From assembly GCA_016303065.1 (NCBI GenBank), contig JAEDMJ010000010.1, positions 1 through 52,808 on the forward strand: a stretch of DNA of 52,808 nucleotides, in the 5' to 3' direction. The notes under the pieces are model-generated. The model ran no database searches. It was not told the origin of the DNA and was given only the letters and a program-made list of their open reading frames with translations. The stretch is from Clostridiales bacterium (GTDB lineage Bacteria > Bacillota > Clostridia > Oscillospirales > QAMX01). A program made the translations under genes and the position numbers. This document shows positions 16,395-25,483 of this stretch, one piece after another; the first letter of the stretch is position 1; each line of letters opens with the position of its first letter.

Positions 16395-17344
16395 GCCTTC
16401 CCGCCCTCCTTTCTTTCCTGTCTTTCGATCTTTCCGCCCTTGAGATAAAGATACGTGTCGCCGATCCTTCTGAAATTATCCCGGTCAAGCACGATAATTC
16501 GCGCGCCGCGGGTGAAATCTTCGCCGTTGGGGTATCCGCCCCGACGGTGATCGCAGAAGCCCGTCACTCTGCCGTAGCAAAGCTTAACGCCGTGCCAATC
16601 CGCGGAAAAGTCGTTCACGTGGTCGTGCCCGACGAACACCCCAAGCGTATCGCCCATCTCGAGCATCGCCGCAAAAGCTCCGGAGTTTATCTCCGGACAG
16701 CAGATGCCCTCGAGCCGGTTTCCGACAGCCGCCCCGGCGTCAAGGGCCTCCCTGAACTCCGGAAGGGGGATGTGGAAAAAGAAAAGCGAACGGGCTCCGT
16801 CCCCGCATTCGGTACAAAGCCGCTTTTTCTCCTCGGTAAACCAGTCGATCTGCGAGCTGTCGATATATGAGCAAACCTTTCTTCCCCGAAGCTCCATATA
16901 CTCACAGTTGTCCAGCATCCAAAGTATCCAGCGGAGGCGGTCGTCCCCGTCGTATATTCCCACGGCATAGTTTGACTGACCGCGCACATTGTCTGGCCCC
17001 CTGTCGAAAATACAGTACTCCGAATCCGTCAGATATTTCTCGATCACCCTTGTGGGCGGCCCGTAGTCCCTCTCGTGATTGCCGTAGGCGAAGGACCAGT
17101 ACAGTTTCTTTTCGTCCATAAAGCGGCAGAATTCGCGAATGCAGGATTCACAGTCGTGACGCCATGCCAGGTCCCCGGTGCAAACGAAAAGATCCGGTTT
17201 TTCCGCATCCGCAATTTCCTCGATGAGGGCCAAAGCCTTTTGCTCCGGCCCCTCGTCACGAAAAGAACTCAGATGCAGGTCGGTGATCTGAGCAATTTTG
17301 AAAAAGCGTTTGTCGCCAAGGAAAATTTTACGGTTTCCTGCCAA
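16391..17344 (-). CDS. Calcineurin-like metallophosphoesterase (paralogue B)
   Basis: 317 residues from TTG 17344, which sits 8 nt after AGAAGGGAG; a TTG at 17365 would add seven residues but lies on the ribosome site side. Metal motifs: TDLHLSSFRD, TGDLAW, GNHERDYG, HIPLPEF and GHDHVNDF. Overlaps the sulfatase 3' end by 17 nt. With its paralogue and the sulfatase it forms an ester-hydrolysing set, which suggests stepwise removal of sulfate and phosphate from one substrate family; this is inference. Confidence 0.9.
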   Translation of the reverse strand: MAGNRKIFLGDKRFFKIAQITDLHLSSFRDEGPEQKALALIEEIADAEKPDLFVCTGDLAWRHDCESCIREFCRFMDEKKLYWSFAYGNHERDYGPPTRVIEKYLTDSEYCIFDRGPDNVRGQSNYAVGIYDGDDRLRWILWMLDNCEYMELRGRKVCSYIDSSQIDWFTEEKKRLCTECGDGARSLFFFHIPLPEFREALDAGAAVGNRLEGICCPEINSGAFAAMLEMGDTLGVFVGHDHVNDFSADWHGVKLCYGRVTGFCDHRRGGYPNGEDFTRGARIIVLDRDNFRRIGDTYLYLKGGKIERQERKEGGKA

Positions 17345-18698
17345 TGTGTTTTCTCCCTTCTGCAAGCTGGCAGTCCAGCCAGCCGCCCTTCATAAACAGA
17401 TCGCCCTGCTCTTTCAAAATTTCAAGCAGGCGTTTTCTCATTTTTTCGATCCGTCCGGCGTGTTCCGGCATACGGATCAGGTTTTTCTTTTCTCCGGGAT
17501 CCTGTTCAAGGTCGTAAAACTCGTCTATATCCGTCAGGTTCCAAATGTATTTATAGCGCGAATCACGGAGCATTCTCTGGTTAAAAAATCCGAACTGCTG
17601 GCCGTTTGAGCTGGCGTTGATCTCTTTGCGCCAGCCGGGAACGCTTTCCCCCGCAAGGATCGGCGCAAGAGAAGCCCCGGCGGCTTTCGGAGAGCTTGTC
17701 CCGAAAAGCCCGTCGATCGTCGGCGCAAGGTCAAAACCTACCGAGACAAGCTCCTCCCTTGTCTGAGCCTTTACGCCGCAGCCCGCGGCAATGAACGGAA
17801 CCTTTACAACGTCGTCGTAAAGGATATAGTGCTTGTCCAGCATTCCGTGGCTTCCGCAGGTGTCGCCGTGGTCGGAGGTATAGATAACGAGCGTATCGTC
17901 CTCCTGTCCCGACTCCCGGAGGGCGTCAAGAATGATCCCCACGCTGTCGTCAATCTGGCTGACCATTCCGCGGTATCTCGCCACGGGCACTTTCCAGTCG
18001 TCAGGCCCCATCCCGTCGATCCCCCAGCTTATGGTCTGCTGCTTCTGAATATAGGGCTTGTCCTCAAAGGTATCCCCGTAGCCGTCCCAAAGCTCCGTCG
18101 TTTCGGGGTCGTACATCGAAGCAAAGGGCTCGCACACCTCGCAGGGAAGATGGGGGTCGGTGTAATCCACGCGGATATGCCAGCTCCGTCCCGAAAGCTC
18201 CTTCACCTTTTCGGCTGCCCTTGCCGCAAGCCAATGGGTCTTCGAATCGCAAAGGGGAAGGCTGCTCGTTCCGCCGAACCATCCGAAACGGGCTCTGTCG
18301 GGGTATTTTTCGTCTATCATTTTTCCGTATTCACCGAAAGAGACGTATTCGTCGTAACCCCAGTCAAGGGGGCTGCCTTCGGCAGACGCCCCCCATTTCC
18401 CGAGAAATACGTTCTTCATCCCGCTTTGTCTCAGCTTTTCAGGCCAATATTCGTTTTTCGGAGGATCGGAAGCGTGGAAAAACCCCGGGTTCCAAAAAGC
18501 GCCGTAGCTGTCCGGGTTCAGCCCCGTCAGCATGGACTGGCGCGCCGGAGTGCACACGGGAAGCGGTGTAAACGCGTTTTTGAAATATGTTCCCCGGGCG
18601 GCAAGCGCGTCAAGATTCGGCGTTTTAATGTCAAACCTTCCGCACACGCCCAAAGCGTCGGCGCGGTGCTGGTCGGCAACGATCATCAAAAGATTCAA
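17328..18698 (-). CDS. Sulfatase (formylglycine-type arylsulfatase family)
   Basis: 456 residues, cytoplasmic (no signal). Metal-binding Asp in MIVADQHRAD (residue 9), and the modification motif C-T-P-A-R at residues 49-53 (PVCTPARQSMLTG), cysteine type, so it needs conversion to formylglycine; in an anaerobe by a radical SAM maturase, which is not in this window. Later blocks YTSDHGDTCGSHGMLDKH and KVPFIAAGCG are family typical. Start TTG 18698 overlaps the upstream TGA (TTGA). Substrate unknown; sulfated glycan fragments or choline-sulfate-like compounds are possible. Confidence 0.93.
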   Translation of the reverse strand: MNLLMIVADQHRADALGVCGRFDIKTPNLDALAARGTYFKNAFTPLPVCTPARQSMLTGLNPDSYGAFWNPGFFHASDPPKNEYWPEKLRQSGMKNVFLGKWGASAEGSPLDWGYDEYVSFGEYGKMIDEKYPDRARFGWFGGTSSLPLCDSKTHWLAARAAEKVKELSGRSWHIRVDYTDPHLPCEVCEPFASMYDPETTELWDGYGDTFEDKPYIQKQQTISWGIDGMGPDDWKVPVARYRGMVSQIDDSVGIILDALRESGQEDDTLVIYTSDHGDTCGSHGMLDKHYILYDDVVKVPFIAAGCGVKAQTREELVSVGFDLAPTIDGLFGTSSPKAAGASLAPILAGESVPGWRKEINASSNGQQFGFFNQRMLRDSRYKYIWNLTDIDEFYDLEQDPGEKKNLIRMPEHAGRIEKMRKRLLEILKEQGDLFMKGGWLDCQLAEGRKHIGRKP

Positions 18699-19537
18699 GC
18701 CGTCTCCACCGCCAGTCTGTCAAACTCAATCGCCCTGGCGCGGACTTCTGCGCAGTTTTCCGCATTGACATATTCAAGTATAAAGGGCACTCCGTCGGCA
18801 TACCTGCGGTAGTATTTGAAAAAGCTGACCCAGTCGATGCCGCCCTCACCGAGGTTGCGCCCGTAAGTGTCGGTGAGATTTCTGTCCTTTCCGTGTATGT
18901 ACGCAAGATATGGCGAAAGATATCTGAACATATCCGCTTCGTCGGAATTGTGGATAAGGTTTGCCGGATCCAAAAGCACACGGAGATTTTTCGCGCCGAC
19001 GAACCCGATAAAATCCCTCGTCCGCTTTGCGCTGGGCGTCAGATCCAGCATACAGGGCTCAAAGGCCACGGAAACACCGAAGGACTCCGCAATGCGGCAA
19101 AGCTTTCCCATGTTTTCGGCAAATCTCCGAAAATCCGCTTCGTACGTATCGCAGTTTATCCCCCGCTTTCCCGGCACGAAACCGGTTTCCGTAGAAACAT
19201 AGGGCACGTTCAGCATTTTCGCAATGCGGCAATAGCCCTCAAAGCAGGCGCACACCGCCCCGAATTTTTCCGCGTCCGGCTCCGCCGGGTTCGTAAACGC
19301 GCCCAGGGAGACAATGTCGATCCCCCGGGAGCGAAACTCTTCCGCCGCCGAAACCAGAGCTTTGTCCGGCAGAGACGAAACATCGCCCACGCCGTTGTAA
19401 TTCCAAACGTTCAGCGAAGGAAATGTGAAACAAAGCTCGGTTGAAACAAAACCCAGTTCTTTCATTTTTTCAGCACACTCGCCCGGCTCAAGGCCGGAAA
19501 AGCTCCTCGTGACAACGCCGACGTCAAGCATCTTCAA
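18695..19537 (-). CDS. Sugar phosphate isomerase/epimerase family (xylose-isomerase-like TIM barrel)
   Basis: 280 residues: MLDVGVVTRSFSGLEPGECAEKMKELGF start, then the AP-endonuclease-2-like TIM barrel with metal ligands in FEPCMLD (Glu), LLDPANLIHN (Asp), YIHGKDRN (His, Asp) and FILEYVNAEN (Glu). Such enzymes isomerise or epimerise keto sugars or inositols. First gene of the operon with sulfatase, two phosphoesterases and the RodA-like gene; start ATG after GGGGGG. Confidence 0.88.
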   Translation of the reverse strand: MKMLDVGVVTRSFSGLEPGECAEKMKELGFVSTELCFTFPSLNVWNYNGVGDVSSLPDKALVSAAEEFRSRGIDIVSLGAFTNPAEPDAEKFGAVCACFEGYCRIAKMLNVPYVSTETGFVPGKRGINCDTYEADFRRFAENMGKLCRIAESFGVSVAFEPCMLDLTPSAKRTRDFIGFVGAKNLRVLLDPANLIHNSDEADMFRYLSPYLAYIHGKDRNLTDTYGRNLGEGGIDWVSFFKYYRRYADGVPFILEYVNAENCAEVRARAIEFDRLAVETA

Positions 19538-19586
19538 TCCCCCCGCTCAAAATATCATTAAACATCATTTCGGTATACGTACAGAT

Positions 19587-19615
19587 ATTCTATCATGCGG
19601 CGCCGGATATTACAA
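19587..19615 (-). promoter_or_regulatory. Promoter of the isomerase-sulfatase-phosphoesterase operon
   Basis: Minus strand TTGTAA (19615-19610), 17 bp, TAGAAT (19592-19587) with extended TG, 50 bp before the start codon. Confidence 0.65.
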
Positions 19616-19662
19616 GCATAAATTGTTAAAAAAGCCGAATCGTTTTCACTCCATCCGGAAAT

Positions 19663-20160
19663 TCACTCAATTCTGAAAACAAATCCGCCGGGGGCGCACC
19701 TTACAAGCAATGCGTTCAGCGACTGGGGAAGTCCCGTTCGGTTTATCTCGACGTTTGACCCGTCGACATGGGCCCAGTCGTTTTTTCCGAGAGCGATTGC
19801 AAGGCCGGTTTTCCCCGTAAGATTCAAAAGCGCGCTTCCGATCCCGGCGGAAAGCTTTTCTTCGGAATACTTTGCCTTTACGATGAGCTGCCCGCCCCGC
19901 ACAACCGCGCTTATTGGCCGGAAAACGTACCTGAAGCTCATGCCGTTTTTGAGACGAATGTCCAGCGAAACTCCCCCGTCACCGGTCATCTTCACGTTTT
20001 CAGCCGTCATGTCCCCGTCGCCCAGCACGCGGAAAATCAGAGGTATCATCGCGGGCGTCAAAAGAAGCTGGCCGCTGGAAAGCGTGTTCTGATCCACCAT
20101 CCCCAGAAGCTTGTCGACGGCATCCCGGTTTTTCGCTGCTTTCAAGATCCATTCCTTCAT
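19663..20160 (-). CDS. Conserved hypothetical cytoplasmic protein
   Basis: 165 residues from ATG 20160, seven bases after GGGAGG (an in-frame TTG at 20175 is upstream of that site). N-terminal helical part (MKEWILKAAKNRDAVDKLLGMV) with TPAMIPLIFRVLGDGDM, then a beta-rich half (VKMTGDGGVSLDIRLKNGMSFRYVFRPISAVVRGGQLIVKAKY). Not recognised; no signal or membrane segment. A TATAAT lies about 30 bp upstream at 20195-20205, its -35 unclear. Confidence 0.75.
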   Translation of the reverse strand: MKEWILKAAKNRDAVDKLLGMVDQNTLSSGQLLLTPAMIPLIFRVLGDGDMTAENVKMTGDGGVSLDIRLKNGMSFRYVFRPISAVVRGGQLIVKAKYSEEKLSAGIGSALLNLTGKTGLAIALGKNDWAHVDGSNVEINRTGLPQSLNALLVRCAPGGFVFRIE

Positions 20161-20256
20161 AAATCGTCCTCCCAAACAATGCTCGCGTATTCTCGCATAT
20201 TATAACGGTATTCACCACGGCACGTCCCTATGAAGCCTTCCTCCGTCAAAAAAAAC

Positions 20257-20292
20257 TTTTACGGGACCGCGCAAACCCGCGGTCCCGTAAAA
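20257..20292 (-). terminator. Rho-independent terminator of fba
   Basis: Perfect 14-bp stem TTTTACGGGACCGC (20257-20270) with GCGGTCCCGTAAAA (20279-20292), followed on the minus strand by a T run (20249-20255). Separates fba from the hypothetical gene. Confidence 0.92.
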
Positions 20293-20312
20293 AAGGCGTT
20301 TTTTCAGAGAGC

Positions 20313-21248
20313 TCAGATCTTGTCGTTGGAGCCAAGGACTTCTCTGATCTTGTGGGAAACAAGGCCCTTGATGGCGGTTCTCGCCGGAGCAAGGTACTTT
20401 CTCGGGTCAAAATCAGCGGGATGCTCGTTGAAGTGCTTGCGGATGGAGCCGGTCATTGCAAGACGCAGGTCGGAGTCGATGTTGATCTTGCAGACTGCCA
20501 TGGAAGCGGCCTTGCGGAGCATATCTTCCGGAATGCCGATGGCGTCGGGCATATTGCCGCCGTTCTCGTTGATCATCTTGACAAACTCGGGGATGACGGA
20601 GGAAGCGCCGTGGAGAACGATCGGGAAGCCCGGGAGTCTCTTCTGGACTTCTTCAAGGATGTCAAAGCGGAGCTGGGGCTTCTGGCCGGGCTTGAACTTG
20701 TAAGCGCCGTGGCTGGTGCCGATGGCGATGGCCAGAGAATCAACGCCGGTTCTCTCGACGAATTCCTGAACCTGGTCGGGTCTGGTGTAGGAAGCGTCCT
20801 CGGCGGAAACGTTGACGTCGTCTTCGATGCCGGCAAGAGTGCCGAGCTCGCCTTCGACGACGACTCCGCGCTCGTGGGCGTACTCAACGACGCGGCGGGT
20901 GACGGCGATGTTGTCCTCGAAGGAACGGGAAGAACCGTCGATCATGACGGAGGTAAAGCCGCCGTCGATGCAGGACTTGCAGACGTCGAAATCTTCGCCG
21001 TGGTCAAGGTGCACGCAGATGGGAAGGTTGGTATCTTCGACGGCCGCCTCAATGAGCTTCATGAGGTAGACATGCTTGGCGTACTTGCGGGCGCCGGCAG
21101 AGACCTGAAGAATAAGGGGGGACTTCTCCTCCTTGGCGGCCTCAGTGATACCCTGGATGATCTCCATGTTGTTCACGTTGAAAGCGCCGATGGCGTATCC
21201 GCCTTCATAGGCCTTGCGGAACATTTCAGTTGAAGTGACTAAGGGCAT
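20313..21248 (-). CDS. fba: Class II fructose-bisphosphate aldolase
   Basis: 311 residues, zinc-dependent aldolase: HLDHGEDFDVCKSCIDGGF (zinc and catalytic Asp), VEGELGTLAGIEDDV (Glu), AIGTSHGAYKF (His), IVLHGASSVI (His), and INIDSDLRLA phosphate binding. Glycolysis and gluconeogenesis. AAGGAG lies 10 nt before ATG. The gap to the M18 gene (63 bp) is very AT-rich and holds a probable promoter (TTGCTT-N17-TTATAA on the minus strand). Codons are strongly biased, as for a highly expressed gene. Confidence 0.97.
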   Translation of the reverse strand: MPLVTSTEMFRKAYEGGYAIGAFNVNNMEIIQGITEAAKEEKSPLILQVSAGARKYAKHVYLMKLIEAAVEDTNLPICVHLDHGEDFDVCKSCIDGGFTSVMIDGSSRSFEDNIAVTRRVVEYAHERGVVVEGELGTLAGIEDDVNVSAEDASYTRPDQVQEFVERTGVDSLAIAIGTSHGAYKFKPGQKPQLRFDILEEVQKRLPGFPIVLHGASSVIPEFVKMINENGGNMPDAIGIPEDMLRKAASMAVCKINIDSDLRLAMTGSIRKHFNEHPADFDPRKYLAPARTAIKGLVSHKIREVLGSNDKI

Positions 21249-21311
21249 TTTTTTGCATCTCCTTGTGTGATTTATCTTTATAACTATATAAAATAATTAT
21301 AAGCAAAAGTT

Positions 21312-22694
21312 TCAGAGGGTATAGAACGATTTTGCGGCGCGGTACATCATATAGACGTCGAGCTTTGCAGTCACCTCGAAAGGCGAATGCATCGAAAGCA
21401 CGGGCACGCCGATGTCCACAGTGTCAATATTGCGGTTTGCAAGGTACTTTGCAACAGTCCCGCCGCCGCCGTAGTCCACCTTTCCCAGCTCGCCCACCTG
21501 CCAGAGAACGCCGTCGCGCTCAAAAACAGTGCGTATCTTCGACACAAGTTCTGCTCCGGCGTCGCTTGCCGCGGCTTTTCCGGCGGAGCCGGTGTATTTC
21601 ATAAGCTGCACTCCCCCGTTTACCGCGGGCGAATTGCGCTTGTCGTAAGCTTCGGGGAAATTCGGGTCGTAGGCAGCGCCGACGTCAGCGGAAAGACACC
21701 TGGAGTTTTCACAGAAAATGCGGTATTCCGCGCCTGCTCCCGAGCAGATATCCTGCATGAAAGTGTCATACCATGCGGACTGCATACCGCTTACGCCCTC
21801 GGAACCGATCTCTTCCTTGTCCGCGAGAATGCAGATCGAGGTGTGCTGCGGAATCTGAGCGCTCTGTGCCAGGGCGATCAGCGCGCCGTAGGAGCAAACC
21901 CGGTCATCCTGTCCGTAAGCTCCGACAAAGCAGCGGTCAAATCCCACGTCGCGGGCGCGTCCGCCGGGGACAAAGCTCAGCTCCGACGTGAGAAAATCCT
22001 TTTCCGTGACTCCGTACTGCTCGTTGAGAAGGCTCATCACAGCCAGCTTGTATCTGTCGGAGCCGTCGTCGGCATAGGGCGAGCCGCCGGCAAGCACGTT
22101 CAGGCTCTCTCCGGTGAATATCGTCGCCGCCGGCTTCTGCGTTTGCTCCCTTGCAAGGTGCGGGAGCAAATCCGTGATCACAAAGACGGGGTCGTCCTCG
22201 TCAGCGCCGACGCAGACGTCGACCCTTTCGCCGTCCGCCTTAAACATGACACCGTGCAGCTCCAGAGGTATCGTGACCCACTGGTATTTCTTTATTCCGC
22301 CGTAATAATGGGTTTTGAAAAACGCCATCTCCGAATCTTCGTACAAAGGCACGGGCTTGAGGTCAATGCGAGGCGCGTCAATATGCGCCGCAGTGATATT
22401 TGCCCCCGCTTCGACCGGCTCGGAGCCGATCACCGCGGCGGCAACTGCTCTGCCGCGGTTCACGGAAAACACCTTCGCCCCCGGCTCAAGCTTCATCCCG
22501 CGCTTATATGGGGTAAATCCCGCGGCGGTCAGAATCGAAACAGCCGCATCGGCAGCTTCGCGCTCCGTCTTTGCGCGGTCAAGAAAAGTCTTGTACCCGT
22601 CGCAAAAGCTCTCGGCGGCAATGGCGTCTTCCTTTGATACGATGTCAAAACCGTTCTTTTTTTCGTTCAAAAGTGCTTTTCTCACGTCTTCCAT
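21312..22694 (-). CDS. M18 family aminopeptidase
   Basis: 460 residues. Two-metal M18 ligands: TAAHIDAPRIDLKP (His), QDDRVCSYGAL (bridging Asp), ADKEEIGSEG (catalytic Glu pair), and VLSMHSPFE near the end (His). Cuts N-terminal acidic or neutral residues from peptides, cytoplasmic. Follows coaE by 21 bp, same strand. Length as expected for the family. Confidence 0.95.
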   Translation of the reverse strand: MEDVRKALLNEKKNGFDIVSKEDAIAAESFCDGYKTFLDRAKTEREAADAAVSILTAAGFTPYKRGMKLEPGAKVFSVNRGRAVAAAVIGSEPVEAGANITAAHIDAPRIDLKPVPLYEDSEMAFFKTHYYGGIKKYQWVTIPLELHGVMFKADGERVDVCVGADEDDPVFVITDLLPHLAREQTQKPAATIFTGESLNVLAGGSPYADDGSDRYKLAVMSLLNEQYGVTEKDFLTSELSFVPGGRARDVGFDRCFVGAYGQDDRVCSYGALIALAQSAQIPQHTSICILADKEEIGSEGVSGMQSAWYDTFMQDICSGAGAEYRIFCENSRCLSADVGAAYDPNFPEAYDKRNSPAVNGGVQLMKYTGSAGKAAASDAGAELVSKIRTVFERDGVLWQVGELGKVDYGGGGTVAKYLANRNIDTVDIGVPVLSMHSPFEVTAKLDVYMMYRAAKSFYTL

Positions 22695-22715
22695 ATGTAA
22701 AACGCCTTTCCTGCT

Positions 22716-23318
22716 TTATTTGCTGACATTAAGCCTTGAATGTCTGATCTCTTCGACGATCTTCAGCGTTTTCGTTTTCAGCTCGTCAAACGTGCCGTTG
22801 TTTTCAATGCAGTAGTCGCAGTGTTCCCTGTAATATCCGTCGCTTCTCTGGGCGTCGATCCTGCGCTCCGCGTCGTTTTTGGATATCGCGTCGCGGATCA
22901 TGATGCGAAAGAGCCGCGTCTCGCGCTCGGCAAGCACGGCGATGACCGCGGTGCAAAGCTCGTCCATGCCGCTGTCCACAAGCTCGACCGCTTCGATGAC
23001 AATGTCCAGCTTGTCCGATTCGGAGATGAGCGTGATCACCTTTTCGGCTATGCGCGCGTGAGTTATCCGGTTTAAGTCGGCAAGAGCTTTTTCGGAAGCG
23101 AAAACGATCTTCCCCAAAGCCCGCCTGTCCACAAGTCCGTCCTGGGTCAGAATTTCTTCGCCGAAGCATCCCGCGAGCTCCGCTTTAAGCGCCGCGTCGG
23201 TATTCAGCATTTTGTGATAGACGGCGTCGCAGTCAATAAAGCCCCAGCCCTCTGCGGAAAGTATTTTCCCGACAGACGTGGTTCCGCAGCCGCTTCCGCC
23301 CGTAAGTCCGATTATCAT
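22716..23318 (-). CDS. coaE: Dephospho-CoA kinase
   Basis: 200 residues. P-loop GGSGCGTTS at residues 7-15, then FIDCDAVYHKML (catalytic Asp) and the lid region. It performs the last step of coenzyme A synthesis, phosphorylating dephospho-CoA. Between tsaC (39 bp upstream) and the M18 gene in a minus-strand run beginning at least with prfA. The P-loop Ser/Thr order (GTTS instead of GKS/T, the lysine missing) is as seen in several clostridial CoaE-like proteins by memory; worth a check. Confidence 0.88.
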   Translation of the reverse strand: MIIGLTGGSGCGTTSVGKILSAEGWGFIDCDAVYHKMLNTDAALKAELAGCFGEEILTQDGLVDRRALGKIVFASEKALADLNRITHARIAEKVITLISESDKLDIVIEAVELVDSGMDELCTAVIAVLAERETRLFRIMIRDAISKNDAERRIDAQRSDGYYREHCDYCIENNGTFDELKTKTLKIVEEIRHSRLNVSK

Positions 23319-23357
23319 TATACCAATTCCTCCGGTGTTGCGTCAAGGTCCGCCGCG

Positions 23358-24368
23358 TCAGACGTTCACGACGTTGAACCCGGCGGCCTTCTTTATGCGG
23401 TTCGCGACCGCAAGACCGACTCCGCCGTCGTCGGGACACTGAACGTATATCTTCGACGGTGAAAGCCTGTCCGCTTCTCTGAGCGCCGAAAAAACCCCGT
23501 GGGCCAACGCCTTCTTGTCCTTTGCGGAACCGTATGCAACGCAGGGTCTTCCGGCAAACAGCCCGGCAAACTCGTCGTAGCATATGCAAAGCTCGCCGTC
23601 CTTCATAACCGAAGCGATATACCCCGCAGAAGCCGAAGCTTCGCCGCACACGGCGACCACCGGCGCGCTCGGAGCATAGTGGCGGTATTTCATTCCCGGA
23701 GCGGAGACGCGCTCGGTATCGGCGATCTCACCGCGGATCGCCTTGTCGACGGTGATGTCCGGAACGATCTCCGAAAGCTGTTCAAGCGTCACGCTTCCGG
23801 GACGCAGAAGCCTCGGCCTTCCGACCATGGAAACCACCGTCGATTCAACGCCGCAGTCGCATTCGCCCCCGTCGATACAGGCGTCGATCTTTCCGTCAAG
23901 GTCGCGCATGACGTGCGCCGCGGTCGTCGGACTCGGATATCCAGACACGTTTGCGGAAGGGGCCGCAATCGGAACGCCCGACTTTCTGATAAGCTCCTGC
24001 GCAACGGGATGCGCCGTAAAACGCACCGCCACAGTGTCCATTCCGGCAGTGACCCTGTCCGGAACAACGGGCTTTTTTTTGAACACCATCGTGAGCGGAC
24101 CGGGCCAGAAACGCTCTGCGATCCGCCTCGCCGCTTCCGGCACCTCGGCGCAGAGGGTCTCAAGAGTCCCGATCTCCGCAATATGAACGATGAGCGGATT
24201 GTCCTGCGGACGGCCCTTCGCCTCAAAAATATGGGCCACAGCTTCCGTGTCGAAAGCGGAGGCCGCAAGTCCGTATACAGTCTCCGTCGGCATTCCGACG
24301 ATTCCTCCGCGGCGGATTATGTCTGCCGCGATATCAATGCCGTCGGCTCCAAGAAGAAGAGTTTTCAT
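23358..24368 (-). CDS. tsaC: L-threonylcarbamoyladenylate synthase (Sua5/YwlC type)
   Basis: 336 residues: YrdC domain (GGIVGMPTETVYGLAASAF, KGRPQDNPLIVHI, PGPLTMVFKK, PIAAPSANVSGYPSPTTAAHV) and the C-terminal Sua5 domain joined by SAPGMKYRHYAPSAPV. Makes threonylcarbamoyl-AMP for the universal tRNA t6A base. ATG overlaps the prfA stop by 4 nt. Works in the same modification pathway as tcdA at 9945. Confidence 0.95.
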   Translation of the reverse strand: MKTLLLGADGIDIAADIIRRGGIVGMPTETVYGLAASAFDTEAVAHIFEAKGRPQDNPLIVHIAEIGTLETLCAEVPEAARRIAERFWPGPLTMVFKKKPVVPDRVTAGMDTVAVRFTAHPVAQELIRKSGVPIAAPSANVSGYPSPTTAAHVMRDLDGKIDACIDGGECDCGVESTVVSMVGRPRLLRPGSVTLEQLSEIVPDITVDKAIRGEIADTERVSAPGMKYRHYAPSAPVVAVCGEASASAGYIASVMKDGELCICYDEFAGLFAGRPCVAYGSAKDKKALAHGVFSALREADRLSPSKIYVQCPDDGGVGLAVANRIKKAAGFNVVNV

Positions 24369-25444
24369 GCTTCCCCGCCGCCTTCCGATGCGCGGAGCCT
24401 TTCCGCCTGATCGGCAGACATCAGCGCGCCGATGAGCTCGTCCATGTCGCCGTTCAGAAAGCTCTCAAGCTTGTAAAGAGTGAGCCCGATCCGGTGATCC
24501 GTAACGCGGCTCTGGGGATAGTTGTAGGTGCGGATGCGTTCGCTCCGGTCCCCCGTGCCGACCTGGCTTTTGCGTTCGGCGGCGATCTCGGCGTTCTGCT
24601 CCGAGCGCACCTTTTCAAGGAGCTTTGAGCGGAGAATCTTCATGGCGCGGTCCTTGTTTTTGTACTGGCTGCGCTCGTCCTGGCATTCGACCACAAGCCC
24701 CGTCGGGATGTGGGTGATGCGTATGGCGGATTCGGTCTTGTTGACGTGCTGGCCTCCGGCGCCTCCGGAGCGAAAAGTGTCTATCTGCAGCTCGGTCGGA
24801 TCGATCTCGATCTCCACGTCCTCCGCCTCGGGAAGAACCGCGACGGTAACGGTGGAAGTGTGTATCCTCCCCTGGGATTCGGTTTCGGGGACCCGCTGCA
24901 CCCGGTGAACTCCGCTCTCGTACTTGAGCCGCGAGTACGCGCCGAGGCCTTCCACGGAAAAGGTGATCTCCCTGTACCCCCCGAGCTCCGTTTCGTTTGC
25001 ATTGACGACTTCCGTCTTCCAGCGGCGTCTGTCCGCGTACATCCCGTACATCCGGTAGAGAACTCCGGCAAAAAGCGCCGCTTCCTCTCCGCCCGCGCCG
25101 CCGCGGATCTCGACAATGATATTTTTGTCGTCATTCGGATCCTTTGGCAAAAGCGCAAGCTTCAGTCTCTCGGTCAGAGACGCCATTTTTTCCCGGCAGT
25201 TTTTGTACTCTTCCCGGGCAAGCTCCTTTATTTCCGGATCCCCGTCGGCGCTCATTGCCTCCGCCTCACCGGCTCCGGCCTCCGCGGCGAGATACTCCCG
25301 GTAGAGCGTCACGACCTCGGAGAGATCTTTGTATTCTTTCTGCAGCGCGGCAAGCCTTGACGGATCGGAATAGATCTCCGGATCGGCAAGTTTCTCCGCA
25401 ATCTCGTCGTATTTGACAGAAAGAAGCTTCAGTTTCTCGAACAT
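24365..25444 (-). CDS. prfA: Peptide chain release factor 1
   Basis: 359 residues. GGQ motif at about 230-232 (GAGGQHVNKTESAIR) and a PxT peptide anticodon, here P-E-T at about 186-188 (RVPETESQGRIHTS), identifying RF1, which reads UAA and UAG. The usual prmC methyltransferase gene is not next to it; tsaC follows directly. Confidence 0.97.
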   Translation of the reverse strand: MFEKLKLLSVKYDEIAEKLADPEIYSDPSRLAALQKEYKDLSEVVTLYREYLAAEAGAGEAEAMSADGDPEIKELAREEYKNCREKMASLTERLKLALLPKDPNDDKNIIVEIRGGAGGEEAALFAGVLYRMYGMYADRRRWKTEVVNANETELGGYREITFSVEGLGAYSRLKYESGVHRVQRVPETESQGRIHTSTVTVAVLPEAEDVEIEIDPTELQIDTFRSGGAGGQHVNKTESAIRITHIPTGLVVECQDERSQYKNKDRAMKILRSKLLEKVRSEQNAEIAAERKSQVGTGDRSERIRTYNYPQSRVTDHRIGLTLYKLESFLNGDMDELIGALMSADQAERLRASEGGGEA

Positions 25445-25483
25445 CTTTCGAAATCTGGTCCTTTCGGTTTGTTTTTTCTCGTC

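Noticed and set aside
20352..21233. 293-residue plus-strand frame opposite fba
   Set aside because: Antisense shadow caused by the strong codon bias of fba; low-complexity Gly/Asp/Val pattern and no ribosome site.
22716..23318. Inactivated CoaE because the P-loop lacks the usual lysine (GSGCGTTS)
   Set aside because: The rest of the protein is intact, it sits in a housekeeping run, and similar P-loops occur in clostridial CoaE proteins as I remember; kept as functional.
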